Assembly: GCA_013178415.1 (NCBI GenBank)
Contig: JABLXA010000006.1
Span: 103,325-167,324 of the forward strand
Length of the DNA stretch: 64,000 nt
Origin: Bacillota bacterium
Lineage (GTDB): Bacteria; Bacillota; SHA-98; Ch115
Reading direction: 5' to 3'
How positions within the stretch are numbered: position 1 is the first letter of the stretch; every line of letters starts with the position of its first letter. Under the pieces are notes generated by a model. It was not told where the DNA came from. It was given only the letters and a program-made list of their open reading frames with translations, and ran no database searches. Made by a program: the position numbers and the translations under genes. Shown piece by piece: positions 33,861 through 41,484 of the stretch.

Positions 33861-34818
33861 TTAAACAAATGGATGAATCCCGTAATGTTTCCTGAATAGA
33901 GCGACGCCTCGAACCTTCCCTGTATTCCACAGGCGATAAGCCCTCGACCTTCTTGAATACCCTGGTGAAGTATTGCGGGCTCTTGTAGCCAACACGGGTG
34001 GCTATAGACCCTATAGACAGGTCGCCTTCCCGCAGAAGATGTCTGGCATGCTCAATACGAATAAGCGTGAGGTATTCTATGGGTGAATACCCCATGCATA
34101 CCTGGAAAATCCGCGAGAGATAACTTGGACTTACGAAAACCTCCTTTGCGATCTTCTTCCGGTCCAGGTCCTCAAAGTAGTGCCGCTCTATATAACATTT
34201 CGCCTTTGATGCGATCTCCTGAAGGCGTGGATCAAAGAAGCTTATCGTCTGTATTCTATTTCCAGACATCAAGCTCTCAGGACGAGCTTGCAAAATCCGA
34301 AAGACCCTTATCACTAGGTTGAGGAGAGATAGCATTACCTCAGCCTTCCAACCATCCCTAGCATTGGCTATCTCCTCCAACACATGAGAAACGATCCGGG
34401 ACAACCCCTGCTTGTCATGGATAGTTCCGCTGATTCCCTTCAAAACCGGGAATACGTCGGCAGTGACGGAGAAATCGAATTTGACATCAAAGACATGACA
34501 GCTTAACCTGGGTCCCTGCCTGAATTCGTGGTAGATCCCCGGCTCTACTAATACGAGGTCCCTGGGCCTGAGAAAAAAGACCCGATCTTTATTGAAACGC
34601 AGCTCGGTGCCGCCATCAATTACATAGAATATCTGCCAATGATCATGCGCATGAGACTCAAGAATACAATGAGGTTGCCACTCTACCTCAAGAAGATCTA
34701 TGATATGTACCTTGAAGATCGCGGGCAATACCTCTGAAAATCTCCTCATTACCCGCTGGTTTAAAGAAGGTGTAGCTGTTGAAGGCGATCCGGATTCCTT
34801 ACAGGATTCCCCGAGCAT
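33853..34818 (-). CDS. AraC-family transcription regulator with cupin sensor
   Basis: A 321-residue regulator. An N-terminal cupin domain ('CILESHAHDHWQIFYVIDGG', 'RDLVLVEPGIYHEF') would bind the sugar signal. The C-terminal 100 residues hold two helix-turn-helix motifs: 'DRKKIAKEVFVSPSYLSRIF' and 'SIGSIATRVGYKSPQYFTRVF'. Start ATG 34818 is chosen because AGAGGTGATTTTC precedes it; longer frames to 34878 lack a site. It is divergent from the TIM-barrel isomerase gene at 35046 and upstream of the UroD-like gene, and the ATTGTG direct repeats lie at its 3' end and before the epimerase gene. Confidence 0.88.
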   Translation of the reverse strand: MLGESCKESGSPSTATPSLNQRVMRRFSEVLPAIFKVHIIDLLEVEWQPHCILESHAHDHWQIFYVIDGGTELRFNKDRVFFLRPRDLVLVEPGIYHEFRQGPRLSCHVFDVKFDFSVTADVFPVLKGISGTIHDKQGLSRIVSHVLEEIANARDGWKAEVMLSLLNLVIRVFRILQARPESLMSGNRIQTISFFDPRLQEIASKAKCYIERHYFEDLDRKKIAKEVFVSPSYLSRIFQVCMGYSPIEYLTLIRIEHARHLLREGDLSIGSIATRVGYKSPQYFTRVFKKVEGLSPVEYREGSRRRSIQETLRDSSICLTQ

Positions 34819-35045
34819 GAAAATCACCTCTACGAGCGATGCCATCGTTTTCCACCTGTAATTCTGATATCCTCCCACGGCTGAAGCCTATAGGCTTTTC
34901 CATACGGGTTTCGCAATGTCTTTGGCCGGATTCTGGATTGGGTCTAGCACGAGATCATGGCAGGAACTTACGAGAACTTGTTGTATAGATCAAGTATAGC
35001 CTGCGCTGCCAAAATTGTGAACTAGTAAAGAGGTGGGACTATAAT

Positions 35046-35966
35046 ATGCAATTGGCCATAATTGGCGATGAAATCAGCCAAGACCCTGATGAGGTATTGT
35101 CCGCGATGATCCAAACAGGGATCCGCTATCTGGAGATTCGAATGATCGAAGGGCATAATGTCCTCGATCTTTCTGATGACAAGCTTCTGAGTCTTAGAAG
35201 ATTGCTTGAACGCTCCGGGATTGAGGTCTGCGCGATCGCCGCTCCACTCTTTAAAACGCCACTAGAAGGAGACCATGGGGTGGCCGATGGAGCTAACCCA
35301 GATCCCTTTATGATAGCGGAGGGCGGCTTTTCACGCCACCTAGAGCTTCTAGAAAAGGCGGTCTGGATTGCAAGACTATTCAACACCAGGTTGATCAGGT
35401 GCTTCAGCTTCATGGGAACGAAACCTTACAATGATGTTTTGCCTCAGATCGTCCAGCATCTTTCCGAAGCTGCTCGGAAAGCCGAGGAGGCAGATGTAGT
35501 TCTATGCATTGAGAATGAACCATCCTGCTATGCCAGGACATCAGGGCAGATTCGCGAGCTTTTGGCGCAGATTCCTTCCGCGCATATCGCAGCTCTCTGG
35601 GACCCAGGCAATGCATATTACGTTGGCGAGAAGGATTTAATGAAGGGCTTCCACAATATACGGGAGCGAGTTGCTCATATTCATCTTAAAGACATTATAC
35701 TGCGGGACGATACCTCATCATCAGAAGATCATATATCAGGATCAGCGGATATAACTAAGCAAGGTAGCCAAGGAGGAACTTGTGAATTTACGGTTGTAGG
35801 AAGAGGGATTCTTGACTATCCTGGTCAGATTGCCATGTGGCGCAATTCGGGCTACACTGGTTTCCTAAGCCTTGAGCCCCATCTCTCCATAGGAAAAGGT
35901 TCTATATCGGGAGCTATCCAGTCTATCCAATCGGTTCAGGCAATGCTCCGTCCGTCCCAACGTTAG
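35046..35966 (+). CDS. Sugar phosphate isomerase/epimerase-type TIM barrel (AP_endonuc_2)
   Basis: A 306-residue xylose-isomerase-like barrel. It starts 'MQLAIIGDEISQDPDEV' and has metal-ligand strands 'LCIENEPSCYA' (Glu) near 155, 'ALWDPGNAYY' (Asp) near 190, 'AHIHLKDI' (His-x-x-Asp) near 220, and 'LSLEPHLS' (Glu) near 280. This is a complete divalent-metal site as in tagatose/psicose 3-epimerases and inosose isomerases. A 20-residue Ser/Thr-rich insert at about 230-250 is unusual. ATG 35046 follows AGAGGTGGG. Such enzymes commonly act on the keto sugar made by Gfo/Idh partners. Confidence 0.85.
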   Translation: MQLAIIGDEISQDPDEVLSAMIQTGIRYLEIRMIEGHNVLDLSDDKLLSLRRLLERSGIEVCAIAAPLFKTPLEGDHGVADGANPDPFMIAEGGFSRHLELLEKAVWIARLFNTRLIRCFSFMGTKPYNDVLPQIVQHLSEAARKAEEADVVLCIENEPSCYARTSGQIRELLAQIPSAHIAALWDPGNAYYVGEKDLMKGFHNIRERVAHIHLKDIILRDDTSSSEDHISGSADITKQGSQGGTCEFTVVGRGILDYPGQIAMWRNSGYTGFLSLEPHLSIGKGSISGAIQSIQSVQAMLRPSQR

Positions 35967-35974
35967 CTTTTCAC

Positions 35975-36155
35975 CACGTGGCAGCCCGCAAAGGCTGACC
36001 TATATTCGGTGAGACCGTTGATTTCTCCCACTTTGTAGCAATGTAGCGCGGTGAAACTCCGGAAAACGGCCCCAGTGCAAGACCAAACTGGTAACTGCTG
36101 GGGAAGATAAACAGTCTCTTCACCTACTTACCCTGTGCTTGAGACCCGAAACCGA
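35975..36155 (+). promoter_or_regulatory. Candidate cobalamin riboswitch (divergent or decayed)
   Basis: In the 200-base gap before the amidohydrolase the blocks come in the order of the cobalamin riboswitch. GCGGTGAAACTCCGG then CGGCCCCAGTG (36047-36076) resemble the P3/P4 'GGTGAAAnTCC...CGGnCCCGCCACTG' core. GGGGAAG follows at 36100-36106, and GTGCTTGAGACCCG at 36136-36149 resembles the B12-box 'AGCCAGGAGACC'. The 5' half is less clear: GCAGCCCGCAAAGGCTGA at 35981-35998 only loosely fits. UroD-family methyltransferase relatives in the window make B12 control plausible. It could be a chance or degraded match. Confidence 0.4.
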
Positions 36156-36192
36156 ATCGAAATCTTGAATGATTGGGAGGGCTGCAAGTGCC

Positions 36193-37029
36193 ATGCCATA
36201 TACAATAATCGACTGCCACCACCATATGACAGTTGCACCGAAATACGTCGAGAATTTGCTAACCGAATGCGACCACTTAAATATTGAGAAGGTCTGTTTA
36301 ATCGCCCCCATGGTAGACAATGGAAACGAGCTGCTGAGAAAGGAAATCTTGAAGTATTCCGATAGGCTCTGCGGATTTGCGCTCATAAATTGGAGTAATG
36401 ACAGCCCTGCGACCATAGAACGATACAAAGAACAAGGATTCACAGGCCTTAAATTCATCAATCCTCCTGCTAATTATAATGACCAGAAGTGGTATCCAAT
36501 TTACGAAAAAGCTGAAGAACTGAAGATGCCAGGGCTTTTTCACCTGGGGATTGTAAGTCGATCTTCCGGTATCGGCGACTATCAAGGTCCCGCCACGTCG
36601 GAATCGGCTCGTCACCGAACGTACGTGGATTGCAATATGATGCGTCCCATTTATCTTGATACGATTGCCCGGGCATTCCCCACATGGCAAATCATCGGGG
36701 CACATTTGGGCAATCCATGGTATGAAGAGGCGGCCATGGCCTGCAGGTGGAACCCAAATCTTTACTTCGATCTGTCAGGCTCTACATTGAAGGCAAAGTC
36801 TGCGGAATTCATCGGTGACTTGTTATGGTGGACCCCATTCACCAGATATAAGGACCCCGAAGGAAGATATGCATGGGAGAAGATCGTCTTCGGAAGCGAT
36901 GTATCATTCTTTGAAATTCGTGACGTCCTGAATGATTATGAGCAAGTGATGAGGCGGCTAAATATACCACATGAACTGCAAGTGAAAGTCTTTGGTGATA
37001 CTGCAAGAAAGATCCTGGGTCTTGGTTGA
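36193..37029 (+). CDS. Amidohydrolase (PF04909-type metal-dependent hydrolase)
   Basis: A 278-residue TIM-barrel hydrolase. The metal motif 'IDCHHHM' is at residues 5-11, histidines lie in 'FHLGIV' and 'GAHLGNPWY', and the final Asp is in 'VFGSDVSFFE' near 240. Members hydrolyse or decarboxylate, including sugar lactones (LigI, fucono-lactonase type). The substrate is unknown. ATG 36193 lies 12 bases after GGGAGG; ATG 36169 upstream would place that site inside the gene. It follows the candidate riboswitch and the TIM-barrel isomerase on the same strand. Confidence 0.82.
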   Translation: MPYTIIDCHHHMTVAPKYVENLLTECDHLNIEKVCLIAPMVDNGNELLRKEILKYSDRLCGFALINWSNDSPATIERYKEQGFTGLKFINPPANYNDQKWYPIYEKAEELKMPGLFHLGIVSRSSGIGDYQGPATSESARHRTYVDCNMMRPIYLDTIARAFPTWQIIGAHLGNPWYEEAAMACRWNPNLYFDLSGSTLKAKSAEFIGDLLWWTPFTRYKDPEGRYAWEKIVFGSDVSFFEIRDVLNDYEQVMRRLNIPHELQVKVFGDTARKILGLG

Positions 37030-37046
37030 ATGAATCAGCAACTTAA

Positions 37047-37110
37047 CCTGGCCGGTTTTGTGCATGATGTCGATGATTATCTAAGACACCATACTGCAAA
37101 ACCAGCCAGG
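37047..37110. terminator. Long inverted repeat between convergent genes
   Basis: CCTGGCCGGTTTTG (37047-37060) pairs with CAAAACCAGCCAGG (37097-37110), with one mismatch, and a TGCA/ATGATGTC...GACACCAT inner region can extend the stem. It lies between the end of the amidohydrolase (+) and the end of the binding protein (-), where a bidirectional terminator or mRNA-end hairpin is expected. No strong U-tract is present. Confidence 0.45.
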
Positions 37111-37130
37111 CTATCGGGATTTATGCTTAT

Positions 37131-39035
37131 CTACCGTTGTTTGATAAAGAATTGCTCAGGATTTAAATAGCCTGGGCTAGAGAATCCATAGCCCAAACTA
37201 GCCTTACGTGGGACATTCTTGAAATTCTTTTTAACAACCACTGGCACATTATACCCGCCAAGTATTGGAATAACATACATATTCTTGGCCCATAGTTTGC
37301 ATATATCCTCAAGTAATTTCTCTCTTTCTTTTGAATCATTGCAAACCAAGATCTTGTTGTAGTCATCTAGGATTCGTAGCGCATCCCCCGTGAGCTTCTC
37401 TCCCTCCTTGCCACCACTGCTATACCATGTAGCCCAGAGGGGCCCCATGTACGCATGGAGACCAGGGACAAGGCTTATTGCGGCCAAATCAAAGATGAAG
37501 TAATCTGTCCCAAATTCCGTTGTATATCCTAAGAATTGATAGTTATTTGCCTGGACGCGTGGCCACCATAACGAACCCGATATGGCATCCACGGCTGTTC
37601 TGATGCCAATAGCTTCCCAATACTTCTGGACCGTCTGCATTACATCAATGTGAATTGAATAACCTAAATTCACTAAAATTGTCAACGTCAGCGGTTTACC
37701 ATCTGGACGAAGCCTGAAACCATCTTTGTCTCGCTTGCTGAGCCCTATTTCATCAAGAAGCTTATTAGCTTCCTTCGGATTATACTCATAGAACTTGCGT
37801 ATCTCAGGGTCATTCCCTACAGAAGCCATAGGGAACATCGTATATACTGGGGTCGCCTGGCCAAGGTAGTGCAGCTCATTGATCTCATCGCGATTAATGG
37901 CCAGAGAAAGCGCTCGCTTGAATTTCGGGTCTCTCATTAGGTCAAGTAATACATTGTCACCAGGTAGAGTATGGTTCGGGAATATGGCACTTCCTCCCTC
38001 GCCGCCATTCCAAAGATAGACATCGTAGCCTCCTTTGTCTCTATTCTCCATGAGTAGCGGGTAGTCTGAAAGCGACAAGTTTCTCCCCTGCATGTCAATT
38101 TCTCCTGAGACAGCTCGCATCGCAATCATCTGAATGTCTTGCACTATATCCCATGCTACCCTGTCTATATAAGGCAATTGATTACCCTTGGTATCAACCT
38201 TCCAGTAATAAGGATTCCTTTCTGCGATTAATCTGGTGGCAGTAGGACTTGATCTAAGGATCCAGGGCCTCAAAGTTGGCACATCCGGGTTGGTGAAGCA
38301 TTGGGCTCTCTCAGCAAATAGCTGGAACCAATTATCGAATTTCGCTGCCTTGACCTTGGCGTCAAGTTGAGCTTTCGGAGCATACTTGGGGTGGAATTGC
38401 TTCAAATAATGACGTGGGTAATCAAAAAGCCCCACCCCACGGTAACCTGCGAGATATTCCGGGAATAGTGGATAAGGATCAGAAAAGCTGAAGCGGACAG
38501 TATATGCGTCGAGTTTTTCGAATTTCATGGGTTTCCCATTCGTCTGCAACCAGTCTGGAAAGACCGGCGTCAATTCCTTGTTGCAGAGGACATCCGTATA
38601 CCAAAACTCAATGTCATCGGCAGTAAAAGGTTCGCCGTCTGACCATTTCATGCCTTTCCTCAGGTGGAACGTGAAAGTCCTTCCCCCGTTACCTACATCC
38701 CAAGACTTGCAAACGTTCGGGATCACTTTCTTGCCTTCCCTATCCCATCTTACCAAAGGCTCATATCCTATGCGAAAGTGCAGTGTCGTATCTGTCGGGC
38801 TTAATGCTGCCATGCGCCATGTCCCACCATATTGGCCCACTTCATCTACGGGGGTAATAATCATCGGATCATCGGGGAGCCTTTTCTCTACAGGGGGAAG
38901 CTTCCCCTGTTTTACCAGATTCGCGAGCATAGGGGCTTCATTATACTTCCCCGCTGCCAAAACAGATGGGGAAACGCCAATGACAACTGATAACAGAGTA
39001 GACAGAAAGCCTATCCATAATTTCTTGGAAAGCAT
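37131..39035 (-). CDS. Family-5 (oligopeptide-type) ABC transporter binding protein
   Basis: A 634-residue exported protein. The signal peptide covers 'LWIGFLSTLLSVVIGV' and 'SPSVLA' with cleavage near residue 27 and no lipobox cysteine. The mature part has the SBP_bac_5 pattern: 'WDVGNGGRTFTFHLRKGMKWSD', then 'FKRALSLAINRDEINE', then 'LTILVNLG'. Known family substrates are peptides, but oligosaccharide and glycoside binders are common in this branch. No permease or ATPase genes are beside it, so it is an orphan in this window. The next upstream gene is GH20, suggesting a sugar ligand. ATG 39035 lies 13 bases from AAGGAGG. Confidence 0.88.
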   Translation of the reverse strand: MLSKKLWIGFLSTLLSVVIGVSPSVLAAGKYNEAPMLANLVKQGKLPPVEKRLPDDPMIITPVDEVGQYGGTWRMAALSPTDTTLHFRIGYEPLVRWDREGKKVIPNVCKSWDVGNGGRTFTFHLRKGMKWSDGEPFTADDIEFWYTDVLCNKELTPVFPDWLQTNGKPMKFEKLDAYTVRFSFSDPYPLFPEYLAGYRGVGLFDYPRHYLKQFHPKYAPKAQLDAKVKAAKFDNWFQLFAERAQCFTNPDVPTLRPWILRSSPTATRLIAERNPYYWKVDTKGNQLPYIDRVAWDIVQDIQMIAMRAVSGEIDMQGRNLSLSDYPLLMENRDKGGYDVYLWNGGEGGSAIFPNHTLPGDNVLLDLMRDPKFKRALSLAINRDEINELHYLGQATPVYTMFPMASVGNDPEIRKFYEYNPKEANKLLDEIGLSKRDKDGFRLRPDGKPLTLTILVNLGYSIHIDVMQTVQKYWEAIGIRTAVDAISGSLWWPRVQANNYQFLGYTTEFGTDYFIFDLAAISLVPGLHAYMGPLWATWYSSGGKEGEKLTGDALRILDDYNKILVCNDSKEREKLLEDICKLWAKNMYVIPILGGYNVPVVVKKNFKNVPRKASLGYGFSSPGYLNPEQFFIKQR

Positions 39036-39165
39036 TTTCCATCGTACCTCCTTGCATATCAGAAAATCCTCCTACGAAATCCCCTGTCTCATAGCAGTCG
39101 GATTCAAAAGCAGCCACCGACACCCTCACCTTCACCGACATCTGTCATACATACAGGTTGATAGA

Positions 39166-41193
39166 TTAACGCAAACGACCTATCGCACGAAGCAGTGCAA
39201 TCTTCACCGTTCCCCCGGGGAGCGCGGAATAGCATATTTCCCGGATCTGTACATCAGGGCGAGGATTCCACCATTCATAGGCATATACAGTGACTTCCCT
39301 AGCACCCCCTTTCTCGGACCCCACCTCCAGCTTTTCCGGCGTCGTAAAATATGCCAGCGACTCTAGCCAGTCCGGAATCCTGTAATTGGGCAGCTTCTCA
39401 TCGGGTTCCCGTTTCCAACTTAGATTCCATGCACCGATATTGATTCCATATACCAAGCCTATCTTTTCATAAGCTCCGTCCTCATACGTAACCAGGACCT
39501 CCCCGATTACATTGTCGCTGAGATCGGGCTTGCTATAGCTTGGGACAAATGGTATCACGGCGTCACAGGTGTGGATGAGGACTAGCGACTCAAGATGCGC
39601 CATTACGGGTATTACGTATCGAGCGCCTCCTTCAATCACAGCTTGGCAGCTTAGACCAGATGTCTCCCCCCACGGGAGAGGCAGCGAAGGTTCCCCGCCT
39701 AACCCTACCCCATTCTTGTCTTCTATTGGTAGGTGACTAGGTCTCTTTACTTGACCAGATAATTGATTGCGAATCCCTGGCATCAGTTGGATGATCTCAC
39801 GCGAGATGTCTTCCCAATCAGTATCCTTTACATCGTCTCTCCAGAGCATATTCGTAGAATAGAGCAGGCTGAATATCTTGCCATCGCGACCGAGCGTAAA
39901 TTCATCAGCGGCACACCAAGTCGAAAGCTCAGCCCCGAGGACGTTTGCCCTAGCCCCACGCCATTCCCAGCCCCTGAACTCTGGTCCATAGAAATTGCCA
40001 AAGATCTCTTGGAATCCATATGCTTCGAAGTAGTCCTGCGTCTCGGGGGTTAAAGACCAATACCAATCCAATATAAGGATATCTTTTGGGAGCATATCAA
40101 TTGCCGGGTAGGTCTCGGGCATAATCCATTCGTTCCCATGCACTTCATCCCTAACTACTCGCTTCACCCCGCCGTATAGAACCCCATTGCCCCCGACAAA
40201 GTTCATGAGCTTTTCTCCCCACATGGCTGTTTTGATACCCCTTGATGCAAGATAATCGTGGATCTTTTTCACGTCCATCGCGAAAAGCTCAGCGCCTGCC
40301 TTCCCTTTGCATCTGGGGCAAAGCCCGAGGGAGTATACTTCATCATGTCCAATATGCACAATTTTAGGTTCAAATACCTCTATTACTTCATCCATGAGGT
40401 CAAAAAGAAGTTCATAGGTTAGCGGATTGGAGGGGCAATAGGTATCCGGGTAAGGATCCTCTTGCCTTTCTGCAAGTTCCTTATGAGCCTGAAGCATCCA
40501 ATAGGCATGCCCGAGGCTCTGAATCTCGGGAATCACATCAAGGCAATTCTCTCGCGCTCGTTCTAGAAGCTCTCTTACCTCACTTTTTTCAAGAAATCCC
40601 CCATCACCCAGTTCAGCGTGGACGGAATTCTTCCAATAGCCTTGGGAGGCTTGGAGGCCATCCTGACCGCCAGGAAAACTGTTAGCCTCCCTGGCGAATT
40701 CCTTCCATGCTTCATTTATTTCCGGGTGTCGATCAAAGCGCATACCTGCCCCAACTTCGATGAACACTGTGTTGTACTTATATCGTCCCAAAAAGTCCAA
40801 AAGACGATAGAAATACGGCAGGTGTTCCCTTCCAGGCATGTAAATATGTACACCCCTAATAGGCTTGTATGGCCAGTCCTCAATGAACACACCGGGGATT
40901 TCTACCTTACCATCATGGGCTATCGCAAGCTGAAAAAGGGTCACCATCCCATAGAACCATCCCCGAGTGGTATCTGCTTTGATCTGGATATATCCAGGTC
41001 TGACATCTATAGAATAATGTTCTGCACCTATAGATGCAGGCCAACTCCCGCTCGCGCTGCCGCGGCTCAATCTCTCGAAAACTATGTAAGGCCCCTTCTC
41101 ATACACATTGCCGCTATCGCCGATCTCTACATTAATGCCAAACCGCTCGGAAGCATCTTCCTTGAAGCGCAGCAAAAGATGTCGGATATCCAC
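39166..41193 (-). CDS. GH20-type beta-N-acetylhexosaminidase, large
   Basis: A 675-residue enzyme. A shortened N-terminal domain leads into the barrel 'YKPIRGVHIYMPG' near 110. The acid/base pair is D284-E285 in 'HIGHDEVYSLG', followed by 'CPRCKGK'. About 200 residues of beta-rich C-terminal domain follow. No signal peptide. The GTG start at 41193 has no good ribosome binding site. Upstream, another frame (ATG near 41235) reads 'MIRPGVGSSPGPRLWISDI', so part of the N-terminus may be lost or shifted. It lies between the orphan binding protein and the GHL6-like enzyme on one strand, a likely uptake-and-cleavage set. Confidence 0.8.
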   Translation of the reverse strand: MDIRHLLLRFKEDASERFGINVEIGDSGNVYEKGPYIVFERLSRGSASGSWPASIGAEHYSIDVRPGYIQIKADTTRGWFYGMVTLFQLAIAHDGKVEIPGVFIEDWPYKPIRGVHIYMPGREHLPYFYRLLDFLGRYKYNTVFIEVGAGMRFDRHPEINEAWKEFAREANSFPGGQDGLQASQGYWKNSVHAELGDGGFLEKSEVRELLERARENCLDVIPEIQSLGHAYWMLQAHKELAERQEDPYPDTYCPSNPLTYELLFDLMDEVIEVFEPKIVHIGHDEVYSLGLCPRCKGKAGAELFAMDVKKIHDYLASRGIKTAMWGEKLMNFVGGNGVLYGGVKRVVRDEVHGNEWIMPETYPAIDMLPKDILILDWYWSLTPETQDYFEAYGFQEIFGNFYGPEFRGWEWRGARANVLGAELSTWCAADEFTLGRDGKIFSLLYSTNMLWRDDVKDTDWEDISREIIQLMPGIRNQLSGQVKRPSHLPIEDKNGVGLGGEPSLPLPWGETSGLSCQAVIEGGARYVIPVMAHLESLVLIHTCDAVIPFVPSYSKPDLSDNVIGEVLVTYEDGAYEKIGLVYGINIGAWNLSWKREPDEKLPNYRIPDWLESLAYFTTPEKLEVGSEKGGAREVTVYAYEWWNPRPDVQIREICYSALPGGTVKIALLRAIGRLR

Positions 41194-41318
41194 AGCCTCG
41201 GTCCGGGCGAGGAGCCGACACCCGGACGTATCATGAGGGAATAACTTGGCCAGAGCAATGCTTCATACGGCATAAGTAATCCGCAAATCGAACACTATTA
41301 ATGGCCCCTTGGAATACC

Positions 41319-41340
41319 GGGCGGGGTAGGTACCCCGCCC
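41319..41340. terminator. Strong GC hairpin between GHL6-like and GH20 genes
   Basis: GGGCGGGGTA (41319-41328) and TACCCCGCCC (41331-41340) form a perfect ten-base-pair stem around a GG turn. It lies 145 bases beyond the stop of the minus-strand glycosidase gene. The only T-rich run (TCTTCTATC) is on the plus side, so on the minus strand it may act as a processing or stabilising hairpin. Confidence 0.5.
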
Positions 41341-41416
41341 TCTTCTATCAAAATCCGCCGACTACACTGATAGCACTGCTTCTGCCCTCAGAGCTGTTTA
41401 GCCACCAGTGACAGAG

Positions 41417-41440
41417 CTTGGGCTGGAGGGGGAGCCCAAG
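41417..41440. terminator. Hairpin just after the GHL6-like gene
   Basis: CTTGGGCT (41417-41424) pairs perfectly with AGCCCAAG (41433-41440) over an eight-base G-rich loop, 45 bases after the stop at 41485. With the stronger stem at 41319-41340 it makes a double-hairpin gap of about 290 bases that holds no gene. Confidence 0.4.
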
Positions 41441-41484
41441 GTGTCGTGACCTGCTTACCGTAGCTTCCTTGGAGCTTAGGCTAG

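Noticed and set aside
35975..36155. TPP riboswitch as an alternative reading of the 36-kb leader
   Set aside because: The TGAGACCGTTGA segment looks slightly like the thi box, but the other TPP helices are missing; the cobalamin pattern fits more blocks.
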